Source: Desulfobacteraceae bacterium (GTDB lineage Bacteria > Desulfobacterota > Desulfobacteria > Desulfobacterales > SURF-7). From it: a stretch of 55,247 nucleotides of DNA. The stretch spans positions 1-55,247 of the forward strand of contig QZKS01000095.1 of the NCBI GenBank assembly GCA_003599865.1, read 5' to 3'. Under the pieces are notes generated by a model. That model did no database searches, was not told the origin of the DNA, and worked only from the letters and a program-made list of their open reading frames with translations. Below, piece after piece: positions 1 through 10,900 of this stretch (position 1 is its first letter; each line of letters starts with the position of its first letter). Both the position numbers and the translations under genes were made by a program.

Positions 1-624
1 TACCCCCAGCTCGGGAAGTCGATCCGGGTTGCTGTCTTCGAGACAGCGACGGCCATAACCACCACGGGCTTTTCAACAGTCAGCTACGGCAGTTGGAATG
101 CCTTGGGTTTGTTTCTGCTGATCACCCTGATGCTGATTGGCGGGGGAACGTGTTCCACTGCAGGCGGAATCAAACAGTTTCGTATTTATTTATTGTGGAA
201 AATGTTCTGGTGGGAAATCCGGCGCCACCTCATTCCCCGCACCGCAGTACTGGAACGTCCCATCTGGGAAGGGAACAGGCGTATTTTTGTGGATGACGCC
301 AGGATTCGCCAGGTGACGGTCTTTATTTTTTTGTATCTGATGACCTATGTGCTTGGGGTCATGACCTTATGCGCTTGCGGCTACAATCTTGCAGATTCTC
401 TCTTCGAATTCGCTTCTGCCATCGGAACGGTTGGACTTTCGGTTGGCGTAACCACCGCTCAAATGCCGGATGCTGCCTTATGGACTGAAATGATTGCCAT
501 GTTTCTCGGTCGGCTGGAGTTCATCGTTGTGATCGTCAGCCTCCTCAAGATCGGTGGGGACGGCCGGCGAATTTTGGCTCGCGCCGGCCTGCTTTGTAAG
601 CGGTTGGATCGCTTGTCCGGTTAA
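1..624 (+). CDS. TrkH/KtrB-type K+ transporter, C-terminal part
   Basis: The gene enters from the left edge in frame 1 and only its last 207 codons are visible. The translation has the hallmarks of the Trk/Ktr K+-translocating membrane subunit: a selectivity-filter segment TTTGFSTVSYG (about residue 21), the glycine-rich GGGTCSTAGGIK stretch typical of this family, a second filter-like AIGTVGLSVGV, and the closing MFLGRLEFIVVIV helix. These are the last two membrane-pore-membrane repeats of a four-repeat inner-membrane protein that admits K+ together with a cytoplasmic TrkA/KtrA regulator, which would lie outside the window. The protein ends about 25 residues after the last helix. Trk versus Ktr cannot be separated without the N-terminus. 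Confidence 0.9.
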   Translation, partial: YPQLGKSIRVAVFETATAITTTGFSTVSYGSWNALGLFLLITLMLIGGGTCSTAGGIKQFRIYLLWKMFWWEIRRHLIPRTAVLERPIWEGNRRIFVDDARIRQVTVFIFLYLMTYVLGVMTLCACGYNLADSLFEFASAIGTVGLSVGVTTAQMPDAALWTEMIAMFLGRLEFIVVIVSLLKIGGDGRRILARAGLLCKRLDRLSG

Positions 625-877
625 GTTTTATGAACGAATGTTCAGTCTTTCTTTTTCCCTGCATTGAACGATAGTATTGAAATGCTTTTAAATGAGAAGG
701 GCATTTTTTCCCGTTACCGGCGAATGTCGGATATGAATAAAAATTCATTCCATTCTTTAGAGATAAAATCGATCAATAAGGCGACCACTTTGGGGAAAAC
801 AAAAAAAGCATATCAATAACTACCGGAATGACTTGAATATAATTGGATATTTCCGATAATGTATGACTGAATTTTAC

Positions 878-907
878 TTGACAGATAAAATTTAATTTTG
901 TTATAAA
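878..907 (+). promoter_or_regulatory. Sigma70-type promoter of the beta-oxidation operon
   Basis: TTGACA at 878-883 is followed after 18 bases by TATAAA at 902-907, about 75 bases before the ATG at 984. It lies in an AT-rich gap of 359 bases (625-983) in which I see no credible gene and no clear Trk terminator. A ribosome site (aggagg, from about 975) precedes the ATG. Confidence 0.6.
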
Positions 908-983
908 ACTGAACGCGTATTCATTATTTATATGGGCGGCGAATATGGTTTATCTATCATATCATTAATAACAGGAGGAGATT

Positions 984-3407
984 ATGGCTAAACGAATTGA
1001 AAAAGTAGCTGTTATTGGCTCTGGTATCATGGGGAGCGGAATAGCAGCTCTTTGTGCCGGTGCCGGTATCCCGACATTGCTGTTGGACATTGTTCCATTT
1101 GATCTTAAGGATGAAGAAAAAGATAATCCTGCAGCAAGAAACCGGATTGTGAAAGCAGGTATGGATGCGGCTCTGAAAGCAAAACCACCGGTATTTTACA
1201 ACAAAAAGACCGATCTGAACTTGATTGCCACCGGTAACCTTACCGATGATTTTCAGAAACTGGCTGAGTGTGACCTGATTTTTGAGGTTGTTGTCGAGAA
1301 TCTGAAAATTAAACAAGACCTGTTCGCCCGTATTGAAAAAGTGATGAAAAAAGGTGCGGTTATCGCTTCCAATACATCCGGATTGCCCCTTTACAAGATG
1401 GCGGAAGGAAGATCTGAAGAATTCAAGAAACATTTCATGATTCTGCATTTTTTTAATCCGGTCCGATACATGAAAATGCTGGAAATCGTACCGGGTAAGG
1501 ACACCCTTCCTGAAATTACCGAATTTATTGCGAACTGGGGAGAGAAAATACTTGGAAAGGGTATGGTCTGGGCAAAGGATACACCCAACTTTATCGGAAA
1601 CAGAATCGGTATGAACCTGATCTGTAAAACCTTTAAAATGATTGAGAATTCAGATATTATTATGCCGGAAGTCGATGCCTTGTTCGGCCCGAATATGGGG
1701 ATGCCCAGAACAGCGGTATTTGCACTGGCTGACCTTGTTGGTCTGGATACCATCGTTCATGTTGCCGACGGCTCCTATGAAAACCTTCCGGATGATGAAG
1801 CCCGGGATGTATATCAGCTTCCCCAGTATGTCCGCAAAATGATGGAAAAGAAAATGCTGGGAAAGAAAACCAAAGATGCCGGTGGTTTTTATAAAACCGA
1901 AATTGATGCTGCCACATGGGCCAAGAAGAAACTTTATCTGGATCCCAAATCTTTTGCATTCAAAGAATTTGATCGCAAGGCCGTGGTTCCGGCAATTGCC
2001 GATGCAGCCAAAAAAGGCAAGGACCTTGCTGAAAAGCAGAGGATTCTCGTATACGGGGATGATAAATATGCAAAATTTGCATGGGAACTGATTTCCAATC
2101 TGCTGGTTTACTCCGCAAACCGGATTCCGGAAATTTCCGATAACATTATCGGTATCGATAATGCAATGCGCTGGGGTTTTGCATGGGAAGTCGGACCGTT
2201 TGAAATCTGGGATAATATCGGTCTGGAAACATCCGTCAAAAAGATGGAAGCAGGCGGCATGAAAATCCCTGCAAAGATTAAAGCAATGCTGGCAGGCGGA
2301 AACAAGACCTTCTATAAAGTAGAAAACGGAAAAGACATGTATTTTGATTTCGCTTCCAACAGCTACAAAGAAATCAAGTACAGTCCCAAGATGATCTTCC
2401 TGAAGACCCTGAGGGCCGCCAATAAAGTGGTTAAGGCCAATGAATCCGCTTCGTTGATCGATCTGGGTGATGGCGTTTACAATATCGAATTCCATTCCAA
2501 GATGAACGCCCTGAACAAAGCCATGCTCGATTTCATGGAAGAAGCAGCGGATTATGTATTTAAAAACGGCGTGGGAATGGTTATTGGTAATCAGGCGCCG
2601 GGTATGCCGGGTGCATTCTCTGCTGGCGGTGATCTGGCATACATGGGCGGATTGGCCAAGGAAGGCAAATTCTCTGAGATCGATACCTTTATTAAGGGCG
2701 TCCATCGCGGCATCATGGGGATAAAATACAGTAATATACCGGTTGTAGCAGCACCGTATGGACTGACCCTTGGCGGTGGATGTGAAGTATGTCTGGCTTG
2801 CGACAAGATCGTTGCACATACGGATCTGATTATGGGGTTGGTGGAAATCGGCGCCGGACTGGTTCCGGGTGGCTGCGGCATGATGCACCTGTGGCAGCGC
2901 TATATGGACAGCGTGCCGGGAAGTGTAAACCTGGTGGATTATGGCGCATATGTTCTGCCGGCTTTTATGGCCGTTGCCCAGGCAAAGACATCCATGTCTG
3001 CTTCTCAGGCTCGTGATATGGGCTTTTTGCGCCCCACAGACAGAATTATTGCGAATAAAGATTATTTGATCGGGGAAGCCAAGAAGGAGGTTCTCAAGAT
3101 GGTGGATGACGGATATGCACCTCCTGCCAAAAAGAAATATCCTGTAATGGGACAGGCTGCTCAGGGCATGGTCTGGGCGGAGATGTTCAACATGAAGTCC
3201 GGCGGTTTTATTCCTCCTCATATGGAATTTATAGCCAAAAAAGCAATTTACTGCATGTCCGGTGGTGAAGCGCGCCAGGGACAGCTGGTATCCGAGGAAT
3301 ATCTGATGAAGCTGGAGAGGGAAGCCTTTGTTGAATTGTGGAGAACCGAAAATACCCAGAAAATGGCAAACCACATTATGACAACCGGCAAACCCTTGAT
3401 GCTTTAA
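984..3407 (+). CDS. 3-hydroxyacyl-CoA dehydrogenase / enoyl-CoA hydratase fusion (FadN-like order)
   Basis: An 807-residue beta-oxidation enzyme with the dehydrogenase half first and the hydratase half last, the order seen in FadN/YusL rather than in E. coli FadB. The NAD site GSGIMGSGIA lies at about 12-21. The HFFNPV segment (about 155) carries the catalytic His of hydroxyacyl-CoA dehydrogenases and is followed by the partner Glu in MLEIVPG. The C-terminal third is a crotonase domain with FSAGGDL (about 545) for the oxyanion hole and two conserved Glu, in GGGCEVCLACD and LVEIGAGLVPGG. It should hydrate enoyl-CoA and oxidise the resulting 3-hydroxyacyl-CoA. It has a strong SD and lies 29 bases before the thiolase gene, forming a two-gene operon. 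No acyl-CoA dehydrogenase is in the operon. Confidence 0.93.
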   Translation: MAKRIEKVAVIGSGIMGSGIAALCAGAGIPTLLLDIVPFDLKDEEKDNPAARNRIVKAGMDAALKAKPPVFYNKKTDLNLIATGNLTDDFQKLAECDLIFEVVVENLKIKQDLFARIEKVMKKGAVIASNTSGLPLYKMAEGRSEEFKKHFMILHFFNPVRYMKMLEIVPGKDTLPEITEFIANWGEKILGKGMVWAKDTPNFIGNRIGMNLICKTFKMIENSDIIMPEVDALFGPNMGMPRTAVFALADLVGLDTIVHVADGSYENLPDDEARDVYQLPQYVRKMMEKKMLGKKTKDAGGFYKTEIDAATWAKKKLYLDPKSFAFKEFDRKAVVPAIADAAKKGKDLAEKQRILVYGDDKYAKFAWELISNLLVYSANRIPEISDNIIGIDNAMRWGFAWEVGPFEIWDNIGLETSVKKMEAGGMKIPAKIKAMLAGGNKTFYKVENGKDMYFDFASNSYKEIKYSPKMIFLKTLRAANKVVKANESASLIDLGDGVYNIEFHSKMNALNKAMLDFMEEAADYVFKNGVGMVIGNQAPGMPGAFSAGGDLAYMGGLAKEGKFSEIDTFIKGVHRGIMGIKYSNIPVVAAPYGLTLGGGCEVCLACDKIVAHTDLIMGLVEIGAGLVPGGCGMMHLWQRYMDSVPGSVNLVDYGAYVLPAFMAVAQAKTSMSASQARDMGFLRPTDRIIANKDYLIGEAKKEVLKMVDDGYAPPAKKKYPVMGQAAQGMVWAEMFNMKSGGFIPPHMEFIAKKAIYCMSGGEARQGQLVSEEYLMKLEREAFVELWRTENTQKMANHIMTTGKPLML

Positions 3408-3436
3408 TTCAATAACAACAAAAGGAGGAGATCCTT

Positions 3437-4639
3437 ATGAGAGACGCATATATTGTAAGTGCAGTAAGAACACCCGGCTGCAGGAGGAGTAAGGGTGCCC
3501 TGGCTCAGACAAGCCCGGAGAAGCTGATCGTACAGGCATTGAACGGTGCCATTGAAAGAGCAGGTATTGATAAAGGCGTGGTGGATGATCTGATGCTGGG
3601 ATGTTCCTTCCCGGAAGCAGAGCAGGGGCTGAATATCGGAAGAGTCGCCCTTCAGATGGCCGGCTTTCCGGATAATGTTTCCGGTGCAACCGTAAATCGG
3701 TTCTGTGCATCCGGCCTGGAGTCGGTTGCGCAGTCTGCAACAAGAATCATGGCCGGATGGTCTGAAGTCTGTATGGCCGGTGGTGTTGAGTCCATGTCCA
3801 TCGTTCCCATGGGTGGCAATATGCCGAGGCCATTGGCTTCATGGGCCAAAGAAAACCCGGATGTTTACGTATCCATGGGTGTTACCGCAGAAAACGTTGC
3901 CAATCGTTATAAAATCACCCGTGCCCAGCAGGACGAATTTGCGTATCATTCCCAGATGAAGGCTGCTGAAGCTCAGAAAAACGGACATTTTACTGAAATT
4001 ATACCCACCACTGCAGATCGATTCGTGGAAAAAGCAGATGGAACCATTGTCTGTGAAACCTTTGTGCAGACCTTTGATGACGGTGTAAGGCCCACCACTA
4101 TGGAAGGACTGGCCAAGTTGAGAACCGTTTTTGCCGCATTGGGTTCCGTAACCGCCGGTAATTCTTCTCAGACAACCGATGGCGCTGCTGCATCGGTCAT
4201 CATGAGTGGAGATGCGGTTAAGAAATATGGCGTAAAACCGCTTGCCAAGCTGGTATGTTATACCACTGCCGGTTGTAAGGCGGATGAAATGGGCGTCGGA
4301 CCGGCATACGCGATTCCAAAACTTCTGAAGCTTGCCGGTGTGAAGGTAGAAGAAGTCGGGTTGTGGGAACTCAATGAAGCCTTTGCTTCCCAGGCGATTT
4401 ACTCTGCTCAGCAGATCGGCATTGATGATAAAAAATACTGGTCATATGACAGCCCGGATAAAAAGATCAATATCAACGGCGGTGCCATTGCTCTTGGTCA
4501 TCCTCTGGGATGTACCGGTTCAAAATTGCTGGCTACCCTGGTGGCCAATATGCAGAGACTCGGTGTCCGGTATGGCGTTGAGTCCATGTGTATCGGCGGC
4601 GGAATGGGTGCTGCTGCACTGCTTGAGCTCTGCGAATAA
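3437..4639 (+). CDS. fadA: Acetyl-CoA acyltransferase (3-ketoacyl-CoA thiolase)
   Basis: A 400-residue thiolase, normal length for the family, that cleaves 3-ketoacyl-CoA with CoA in the last step of beta-oxidation. The nucleophilic Cys sits in NRFCASGLES (about residue 93), the catalytic His in GHPLGCTG (about 354), and the second Cys in MCIGGGMGAA near the C-terminus; all are intact. The asparagine-bearing ELNEAFASQA segment lies at about 312. The start ATG follows aaaggaggag with good spacing. It is the last gene of the operon and is closed by a strong terminator 32 bases downstream. Together with the upstream fusion enzyme it covers three of the four beta-oxidation steps. Confidence 0.95.
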   Translation: MRDAYIVSAVRTPGCRRSKGALAQTSPEKLIVQALNGAIERAGIDKGVVDDLMLGCSFPEAEQGLNIGRVALQMAGFPDNVSGATVNRFCASGLESVAQSATRIMAGWSEVCMAGGVESMSIVPMGGNMPRPLASWAKENPDVYVSMGVTAENVANRYKITRAQQDEFAYHSQMKAAEAQKNGHFTEIIPTTADRFVEKADGTIVCETFVQTFDDGVRPTTMEGLAKLRTVFAALGSVTAGNSSQTTDGAAASVIMSGDAVKKYGVKPLAKLVCYTTAGCKADEMGVGPAYAIPKLLKLAGVKVEEVGLWELNEAFASQAIYSAQQIGIDDKKYWSYDSPDKKININGGAIALGHPLGCTGSKLLATLVANMQRLGVRYGVESMCIGGGMGAAALLELCE

Positions 4640-4671
4640 TATCAACCGTCGGATGTGTTTCATTTCCGGAA

Positions 4672-4704
4672 GGGGTTGCCCGAAAAGGCAACCCCTTTTC
4701 TTTT
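4672..4704 (+). terminator. Rho-independent terminator after the thiolase gene
   Basis: A perfect 9-bp stem GGGGTTGCC (4672-4680) / GGCAACCCC (4687-4695) with loop CGAAAA is followed by a T-rich tail (ttttctttt). Confidence 0.92.
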
Positions 4705-4795
4705 GTAAATCCGGATTTCATGAGATAAGCGGTCTTCGGAATCATGGTTGATTAAATTTATTGTTAATTCATTTGGTTATTCATTTATAATTCCC

Positions 4796-4824
4796 TTGAC
4801 ACTGTTTTCCCTTTATTGCATACT
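4796..4824 (+). promoter_or_regulatory. Promoter for the GGDEF gene
   Basis: TTGACA at 4796-4801, a 17-base spacer, then CATACT at 4819-4824, about 45 bases before the ATG at 4870. A ribosome site (caggag) lies 8 bases before the ATG. Confidence 0.6.
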
Positions 4825-4869
4825 CCCTTTGATTTGTAAAACAGATGAATCATCCAACAGGAGTATTCC

Positions 4870-7086
4870 ATGATACGCAGAATGAGTATAACATTTCCCA
4901 TCACCGGAATGACGGTTCTGCTCATTTTAAGTATTACATTTTCCTTTTACTACATTCAGGTGAAGGCTCTTCAGGATATCTTCTGGGGAAAGGAGATTAC
5001 CAAGGCGGAGGATATATACTATATTGTTGAAAGCCTGATCAAGCGGGACAGCGCAAATTTGACTGCCTTATCCAAAGCACTGACGGAACACCATGGACTG
5101 AACGAGGGGTTGGGTTACTATACCTCCTCAGGCGGGAATAAAGTTCTCCTGAAAGAGACAATGGACACACTGTTTCCAAAGCTGGATGTTGATATCTTTC
5201 AGGTTTTCGATCAGGATTACCATGCAATCTACAGTGTCACCAAAGATGGCAAGGTCAAAATCGATTTCTCCATGACTGATCTGCAAAAAGTTTCGGATAA
5301 GAATAACAATCTGATTGCCGCTAAAACCGGAAAACAGTGGGCTTTAATTGCGCTTGTTTCCGTTGTGAACCAGGATCGCCGGACTGGAAAACTGGTCATC
5401 GGGAAATGGATTGATGATGATTATGCCAATAAAATTGCCTATGAAACCGAGGTTCATGTTTCATTTGGAACAAAGGATGGTGTGATTGCAAGCTCTATTC
5501 CTGTAAATAGCCGGGGTAAAATCAGCCGTAAGGCATTACAGGAAAGCATTGATGATATTAAGTCAATACGAATGGAGGATGCGGAAAATTTCAAGGTAAG
5601 TCATTATTCGCCGATGGAACTTGCCGGTGAGATTTTCAGCGTGATTGTGGAAATGAATACAAAGCCCAGTTACGTCCTGCTTGAAAAAAATAAAAATCAC
5701 ATATTAAAGATTTCTTTCCTGATTCTTGTCATTTCCATCTCCTTATGGGTTGGTATTGCGTTATATACTTTGAGACCGCTTAAAAATCTCAAGAAAAAAG
5801 CCAAACAGACCGTTCTGGATATATCCGGAGAGGACTTGAAAGAGGATAAGGGAAATGAGATTCTCAGTCTGATTCGCTGTTTTGATAAGATGGTTGAAAC
5901 AGTAGTCAATCATATTTCCGAACGCCGGGATGCTGAGGAAGCGCTGAAAAAGCACAAAGCTGAACTTGAATCACAGGTAGAACAAAGGACCACTGAATTA
6001 AAATCAGCGAATTTGAAACTGATATCGACAATTGATGAGCTGGAAGAAAGGACAAAGCAAACGCAGCTATTTAACCAGTTCGGTGATCTGATCCAGGCCT
6101 GTGACTCCGAAACCGAAACATATGGTCTGTTAATCAAGTTTTGTAAAAAGTTATTCCCTCACGATTCAGGGTATTTAAGTATTTTTGAAAAGACCGGCAA
6201 GGTCATGAGGGTGGTTGCCTCATGGGGGCGTCTTCAGGCAGTCGGAGAAGATTTTAAACCCAGTTCATGCTGGGCCATTCGAAGGGGACATTTGCATTTT
6301 GTAGAGAACCCGGAGGTAGATCCCATATGCCCTCATGTCAAGGGGCATTCCGGTTCACTCTATCTTTGTGCACCTATGATTGCTCAAGGAGAAGTTTTGG
6401 GAATGCTTCATCTTCAGATTCATACAGAGGATGAAAAGCCGGCGGAGGAGGAGATTAAAAAACTGTATTTTTCAAAACAGATCATGGTTACGAGCCTGCT
6501 GGAACACTATGCCCCTCCTCTCACCAACCTGCGTCTGCGGGAAACCCTGAAAATTCAGTCCATACATGACCATCTGACCGGTCTGTATAACAGGCGCTAT
6601 ATGATCGATACGCTGGAGTTTGAAGCCCGACGGGCCAAACGTCATAATACTACCCTGGGCATCATCATGGTGGATGTGGACCATTTCAAGAGGTTCAATG
6701 ATACCTTCGGCCATGAGGTCGGTGATATCGTTCTGCGTGAACTGGGATCTTTCCTGCGTAATAATATCCGTCAGGAGGATATCGCCTGCCGGTACGGCGG
6801 GGAAGAATTTATTCTCATCCTCCCGAGCACATCCCTTGAGAATTCCAGGATGCGGGCAGAGGCGCTCCGGGAAAAAATCGAGAAAAAACTGATGATCAAT
6901 CATTTGAAAAAGATTCATACCATCACCGTATCGTTAGGCGTGGCCGTCTTTCCACTGCATGGAGAAACCATTGAAGAAACCTTGAATGCAGCAGATTCCG
7001 CCCTGTATCTTGCCAAGACAAACGGACGGAATCGTGTGGAAGTCGGAAACGGAAATCACCGGGAAATGCAAATCACTTCTGCATGA
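4870..7086 (+). CDS. Membrane sensor diguanylate cyclase (GGDEF) with HAMP and GAF-like regions
   Basis: A 738-residue inner-membrane signalling protein. There is a TM helix at about 11-29, then a periplasmic Cache/CHASE4-like sensing region to about 275, a second TM at about 278-298, a HAMP-like segment (about 300-350), a coiled coil (about 350-400), and a GAF-like region (about 405-560). The C-terminal GGDEF domain carries DVDHFKRFNDTFGHEVGD and the active loop GGEEF (about 643). An RQED tetrapeptide five residues upstream fits the RxxD inhibitory I-site, so the enzyme should make c-di-GMP from 2 GTP with product inhibition. No EAL domain is present. The stop overlaps the start of the glycosyltransferase gene, so the two are co-transcribed. 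The ligand is unknown. Confidence 0.9.
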   Translation: MIRRMSITFPITGMTVLLILSITFSFYYIQVKALQDIFWGKEITKAEDIYYIVESLIKRDSANLTALSKALTEHHGLNEGLGYYTSSGGNKVLLKETMDTLFPKLDVDIFQVFDQDYHAIYSVTKDGKVKIDFSMTDLQKVSDKNNNLIAAKTGKQWALIALVSVVNQDRRTGKLVIGKWIDDDYANKIAYETEVHVSFGTKDGVIASSIPVNSRGKISRKALQESIDDIKSIRMEDAENFKVSHYSPMELAGEIFSVIVEMNTKPSYVLLEKNKNHILKISFLILVISISLWVGIALYTLRPLKNLKKKAKQTVLDISGEDLKEDKGNEILSLIRCFDKMVETVVNHISERRDAEEALKKHKAELESQVEQRTTELKSANLKLISTIDELEERTKQTQLFNQFGDLIQACDSETETYGLLIKFCKKLFPHDSGYLSIFEKTGKVMRVVASWGRLQAVGEDFKPSSCWAIRRGHLHFVENPEVDPICPHVKGHSGSLYLCAPMIAQGEVLGMLHLQIHTEDEKPAEEEIKKLYFSKQIMVTSLLEHYAPPLTNLRLRETLKIQSIHDHLTGLYNRRYMIDTLEFEARRAKRHNTTLGIIMVDVDHFKRFNDTFGHEVGDIVLRELGSFLRNNIRQEDIACRYGGEEFILILPSTSLENSRMRAEALREKIEKKLMINHLKKIHTITVSLGVAVFPLHGETIEETLNAADSALYLAKTNGRNRVEVGNGNHREMQITSA

Positions 7087-7949
7087 AAAAGCTTGACCAA
7101 AAGCCGGTTGTCAGCGTAATCATTCCGACCTATAACCGGGCATGGATTGTAAAAGAAGCGATCCGGTCGGTTCTTGCCCAGACCTTTCCGGATTATGAAT
7201 TGATTGTCGTGGATGACGGTTCCACAGATAACACGCAGGCCATATTGAGTGAATTTCAGGATGAAATTACGGTGATCCGTCAGAACAATGCAGGGGTTAG
7301 CGCTGCGCGAAATCATGGTGTGGATGCGGCAAAAGGCGAACTGATTGCATTTCTGGATTCTGATGATTTGTGGCTGCCCAATAAGCTGGAAATCCAGGTT
7401 GGGTTTTTTTCCTCAAATCCGGACACGCTGGTCAGCCAGACAGATGAAATCTGGATTCGAAACGGGATTCGCATCCACCCGAAGACATATCATAAAAAAC
7501 CGTCCGGAGATATCTTCCTGCCGTCCCTGTTTCTCTGTCTGGTGAGTCCTTCCGCAGTGATGATGAAAAAAGATTTTTTCGGTCTGATGGGGGGATTTGA
7601 CGAGAGCCTGCCTGCCTGCGAGGATTATGACCTCTGGCTTCGCATTGGATGCCGGTATCCGGTTCCGTTGATTCCGCATCCGCTGGTCATTAAGCGCGGC
7701 GGGCATGAAGATCAGCTATCCCGGTCACCGGGTCTGGATCGCTACCGGATTTTTTCTCTGCACCGACTGTTGGAATCCGGGAATCTGTCTCCGGTTCAAT
7801 TTCGTAAAACCGTTGACGTACTGAATCAGAAAATAGAGATATATGCAAATGGGTGCATGAAAAGGGGAAAGGCGGAAGAAGCAGCCCATATCCGGAGTCT
7901 CGCAAAAAAGGGCGCACTCGCAAAAACCGTCACCGAACCGGGCAAATGA
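7083..7949 (+). CDS. Family 2 glycosyltransferase
   Basis: A 288-residue GT-A fold glycosyltransferase. It opens with VVSVIIPTYNRAWIVKEAI, then VVDDGSTDNT (nucleotide-binding Asp, about residue 42), and FLDSDDLWLPNKLE holding the DxD-type metal site (about 91-95). GGFDESLPACEDYDLWLR contains the ED acid pair typical of GT2 enzymes. There are no membrane segments, so it should act in the cytoplasm on a nucleotide sugar. The acceptor cannot be predicted. Its start shares ATGA with the stop of the GGDEF gene, which suggests translational coupling and that the transferred sugar belongs to a surface polysaccharide under c-di-GMP control (inference). It ends 6 bases before the convergent hrpA gene; I see no hairpin between them. 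Confidence 0.88.
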   Translation: MKKLDQKPVVSVIIPTYNRAWIVKEAIRSVLAQTFPDYELIVVDDGSTDNTQAILSEFQDEITVIRQNNAGVSAARNHGVDAAKGELIAFLDSDDLWLPNKLEIQVGFFSSNPDTLVSQTDEIWIRNGIRIHPKTYHKKPSGDIFLPSLFLCLVSPSAVMMKKDFFGLMGGFDESLPACEDYDLWLRIGCRYPVPLIPHPLVIKRGGHEDQLSRSPGLDRYRIFSLHRLLESGNLSPVQFRKTVDVLNQKIEIYANGCMKRGKAEEAAHIRSLAKKGALAKTVTEPGK

Positions 7950-7955
7950 TTTTAC

Positions 7956-10900
7956 TCACCGGATTCTTTTGATTTCATTGATTTTAAGATCCAGTTTTTT
8001 GGCGGATACGGGAAACGGGGTTTTCAATTCCTGGGCAAAAACAGAAACCTTATACTCCTGCAGCAGCCAGAAAAAATTTTCGATTTCTTTTCTTTTTTCA
8101 TCGGAATCTTCCGGATCCAGTTTGGCAAGGAATTCATTCAAATAATCATCATATTTTTGAACTTCTCCGGCTTTTTTCCGGTCTTTTTCAAAATCGACAC
8201 AAGCCCGCTGCACCCGGAGGCGGATGGCACTCAGATATCTCGGCAGGGCGGACATCTTTTCCGCATCATAGATGGTGATAAAGCGATCCGGCACAAGGCC
8301 TGTCAGCTCTTTCCGGAGTGATTGAGCCAGCGGATGCAGGTGCTTTCCGGTGTTGTTGTTTTCGATATCATATAAACTCGACCGGGTATCGTGGTATGCG
8401 GACAATACGGTAACAACATGATTCAGAAGGATACTGCCATTCGGCAGGATGGTTTTGGAAATGGATTCGGCTTCCCGCAGAAAGTCCTGCCGGGTTCGTA
8501 TGTTTTTAGCACACAATGTATTGGTTATTTTGTCGAACATATTTTCCTTCAGTTGGTCCGGGCCGCCAAAATATGTGGATTGCCGCCGGGCATCACCTGA
8601 AAGCTGCAAATGCTTTTTCAGAAACGCAAAATCCTTTTTCAGGTGAAGCATGAATAAGGCTTTGATACCGGATTTGTGAGATATAACAGCTTTTTTCTCA
8701 TCCGGAAACAATCGGAGACAAATGCTTCCTCCTTCAAGGGAAAGACCGGGATAGATGACCTGAAGGCTGCCGGGCTGATCCGAAAGAGGGATGCTATCCG
8801 GCAGATCATCAAAATTCCAGGCTGTCAGATCTGTTTTTTCCCATCGTTGTTTTGCCTTGCGGAATTCATCTGATGTTGCAGGTTCCGTATTTTTTTCCGA
8901 TTTCAATATCGATTTGTCCCTGCTGCACGATATCACTTTGCCGTTTATACCGGTGATGGCAATTCTCATTTTCAGATGATCCGGAAGATCCTTCTCCGAC
9001 CAGGCGCTTGCCGGTATGTCAATTCCCATTCTGTGATAGATAAACCGGCTGAGGCTGTTGGCCAGGTTGCCGTTTTTTTCATGGGGCATCTCCTTGAGGA
9101 TTGTTTCAACGGTTGCCGCTACCGGTACCAGCTGCTTGCGGTATTCCTTCGGGAGGCTTTTCATCATGATATTGATTTTTTCCCGGAAAAGACCGGGCAC
9201 CATCCAATCCAGCGGCTCTACCGGCAGGGAAGAGGATTGGGAGGAGGGAATCCGGATGGTGATTCCGTCATCATTTTTGCCGGGTCTGAAAGCATAAGAG
9301 CATTCATACCGGTTCTCACCAATATCGATGGCTTCCGGAAACAGGTCAAGCTCGGATTGTTCGGGCAGATATTTATACAGATGCTCGCGGTTCATCCGCA
9401 GAAAAGAGTCACTTCCTCTTTTTTTGATCAAGGATTCCAATGCCTTCAGATCACAGATTCCGGGGAGTCTTTCTTTATAGAATAAAAACAGATCGGTTTC
9501 ATCGATCAGGATATCCCTTCGTCTGAGACGCGCTTCTATCTTTTTGATTTCTTCAAGCTCGGTTCTGTTGTGGTCCATAAAAGAAAACGGGACTTTCAGA
9601 TCATCTCCCATCAGTGCTTCCCGGATAAAGATATCCGAGGCTTCTTCCGGATGGATCCGGCCATAGTAGACGGTTCTTTGCGGAACAATGATGAGTCCGA
9701 ATAAACTGACCTGTTCATTGGCAACGACGGCTCCTCTGGATCTTTCCCAATGCGGGTTTGAATAGGAGCTCTTGCAGCGTGATTTTCCGATTTCTTCCAG
9801 CCAGTCACTGTCAATGGCACCGGCTGTTCTGGCAAACAGCCGGGATGTCTCAACCATCTCAGCAGCGACAATCCATTGTCTGCCCTGACTATAGATCGAG
9901 GAACCCGGAAACAGCATGACTTCCTTATCTTTGGTCGCCTTATACACATTTTTTTCTTTTTTGATGGCGATATTGGATAGAAAACCGCTCAGAACCGATT
10001 TGTGAATGGCGGTATATAAAGGGGAAAACTCCTCCTTTTTATTTCTCGATGCACTAACAGGCGGACGGATTTTTTGATCCGTCATATGGAGTTCGTTTAA
10101 TATGAGATGAATCTGGTGGCAGATATCTCGCCATTCCCGGATTCTTCGAAAAGACAAAAAGTGATTCTTGCAGAACTGTTTTATCCTGCCGCCGGATTTC
10201 TGTTCCGCAATGGCTTTTTCAACCGCATTCCAGATATTCAGAATGGATATGAAATCGGATAGCGGATCGGAAAAGCATGCCTGTGCCTGATCTGCTTCAA
10301 GGGGGTTGTCGGAAGGTCTCTCCCGCGGGTCCTGAATGCTCAGGGCGGATGCAATGATAGTGATCTCTTTCAGGCAATCATACTGATGGGCCTGGATCAG
10401 CATGGAAGAGAGGCGCGGATCCAGCGGCATTTTTGCCATTGTCTTTCCTTTTTCAGTCAAGCGGTATTTTGCATCTTTTTCTCCTTTTTTCATGGAAATG
10501 GCATCCAGTTCAAAGAGCAGATTGTATCCGTCTTTTATACTGGATTCTGACGGGCGGTCAATCAGGGGAAATGTGGAGATGTCACCCAGATTGAGTGAAA
10601 TCATGCGTAGAATGACTTCCGCAAGATTGGCCCGTTTTATTTCCGGTAATGTGAAAAGCTCACGGGCTTCATAATCCTCTTCCGAATATAAACGGATACA
10701 GACACCATTTTCCATTCTACCGCAGCGACCTTTTCTCTGGTCCGCACTGCTTCGGGAAATTGGTACAATGGGAAGGGATGTTGTCCTTGACCGCGGGGAG
10801 TAGTGGGATATTCTGGCAAGGCCGGTATCGACCACATACCGGATTCCCGGGATCGTCAGTGATGTCTCTGCTACATTGGTGGATACGATGATTTTTCGTC

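Noticed and set aside
1650-3374. 574-codon open frame antisense to the HAD/ECH gene
   Set aside because: It covers the bulk of a clearly conserved gene on the other strand, has no ribosome site, and reads as Cys/His-rich non-protein-like sequence; it is a codon-usage shadow.
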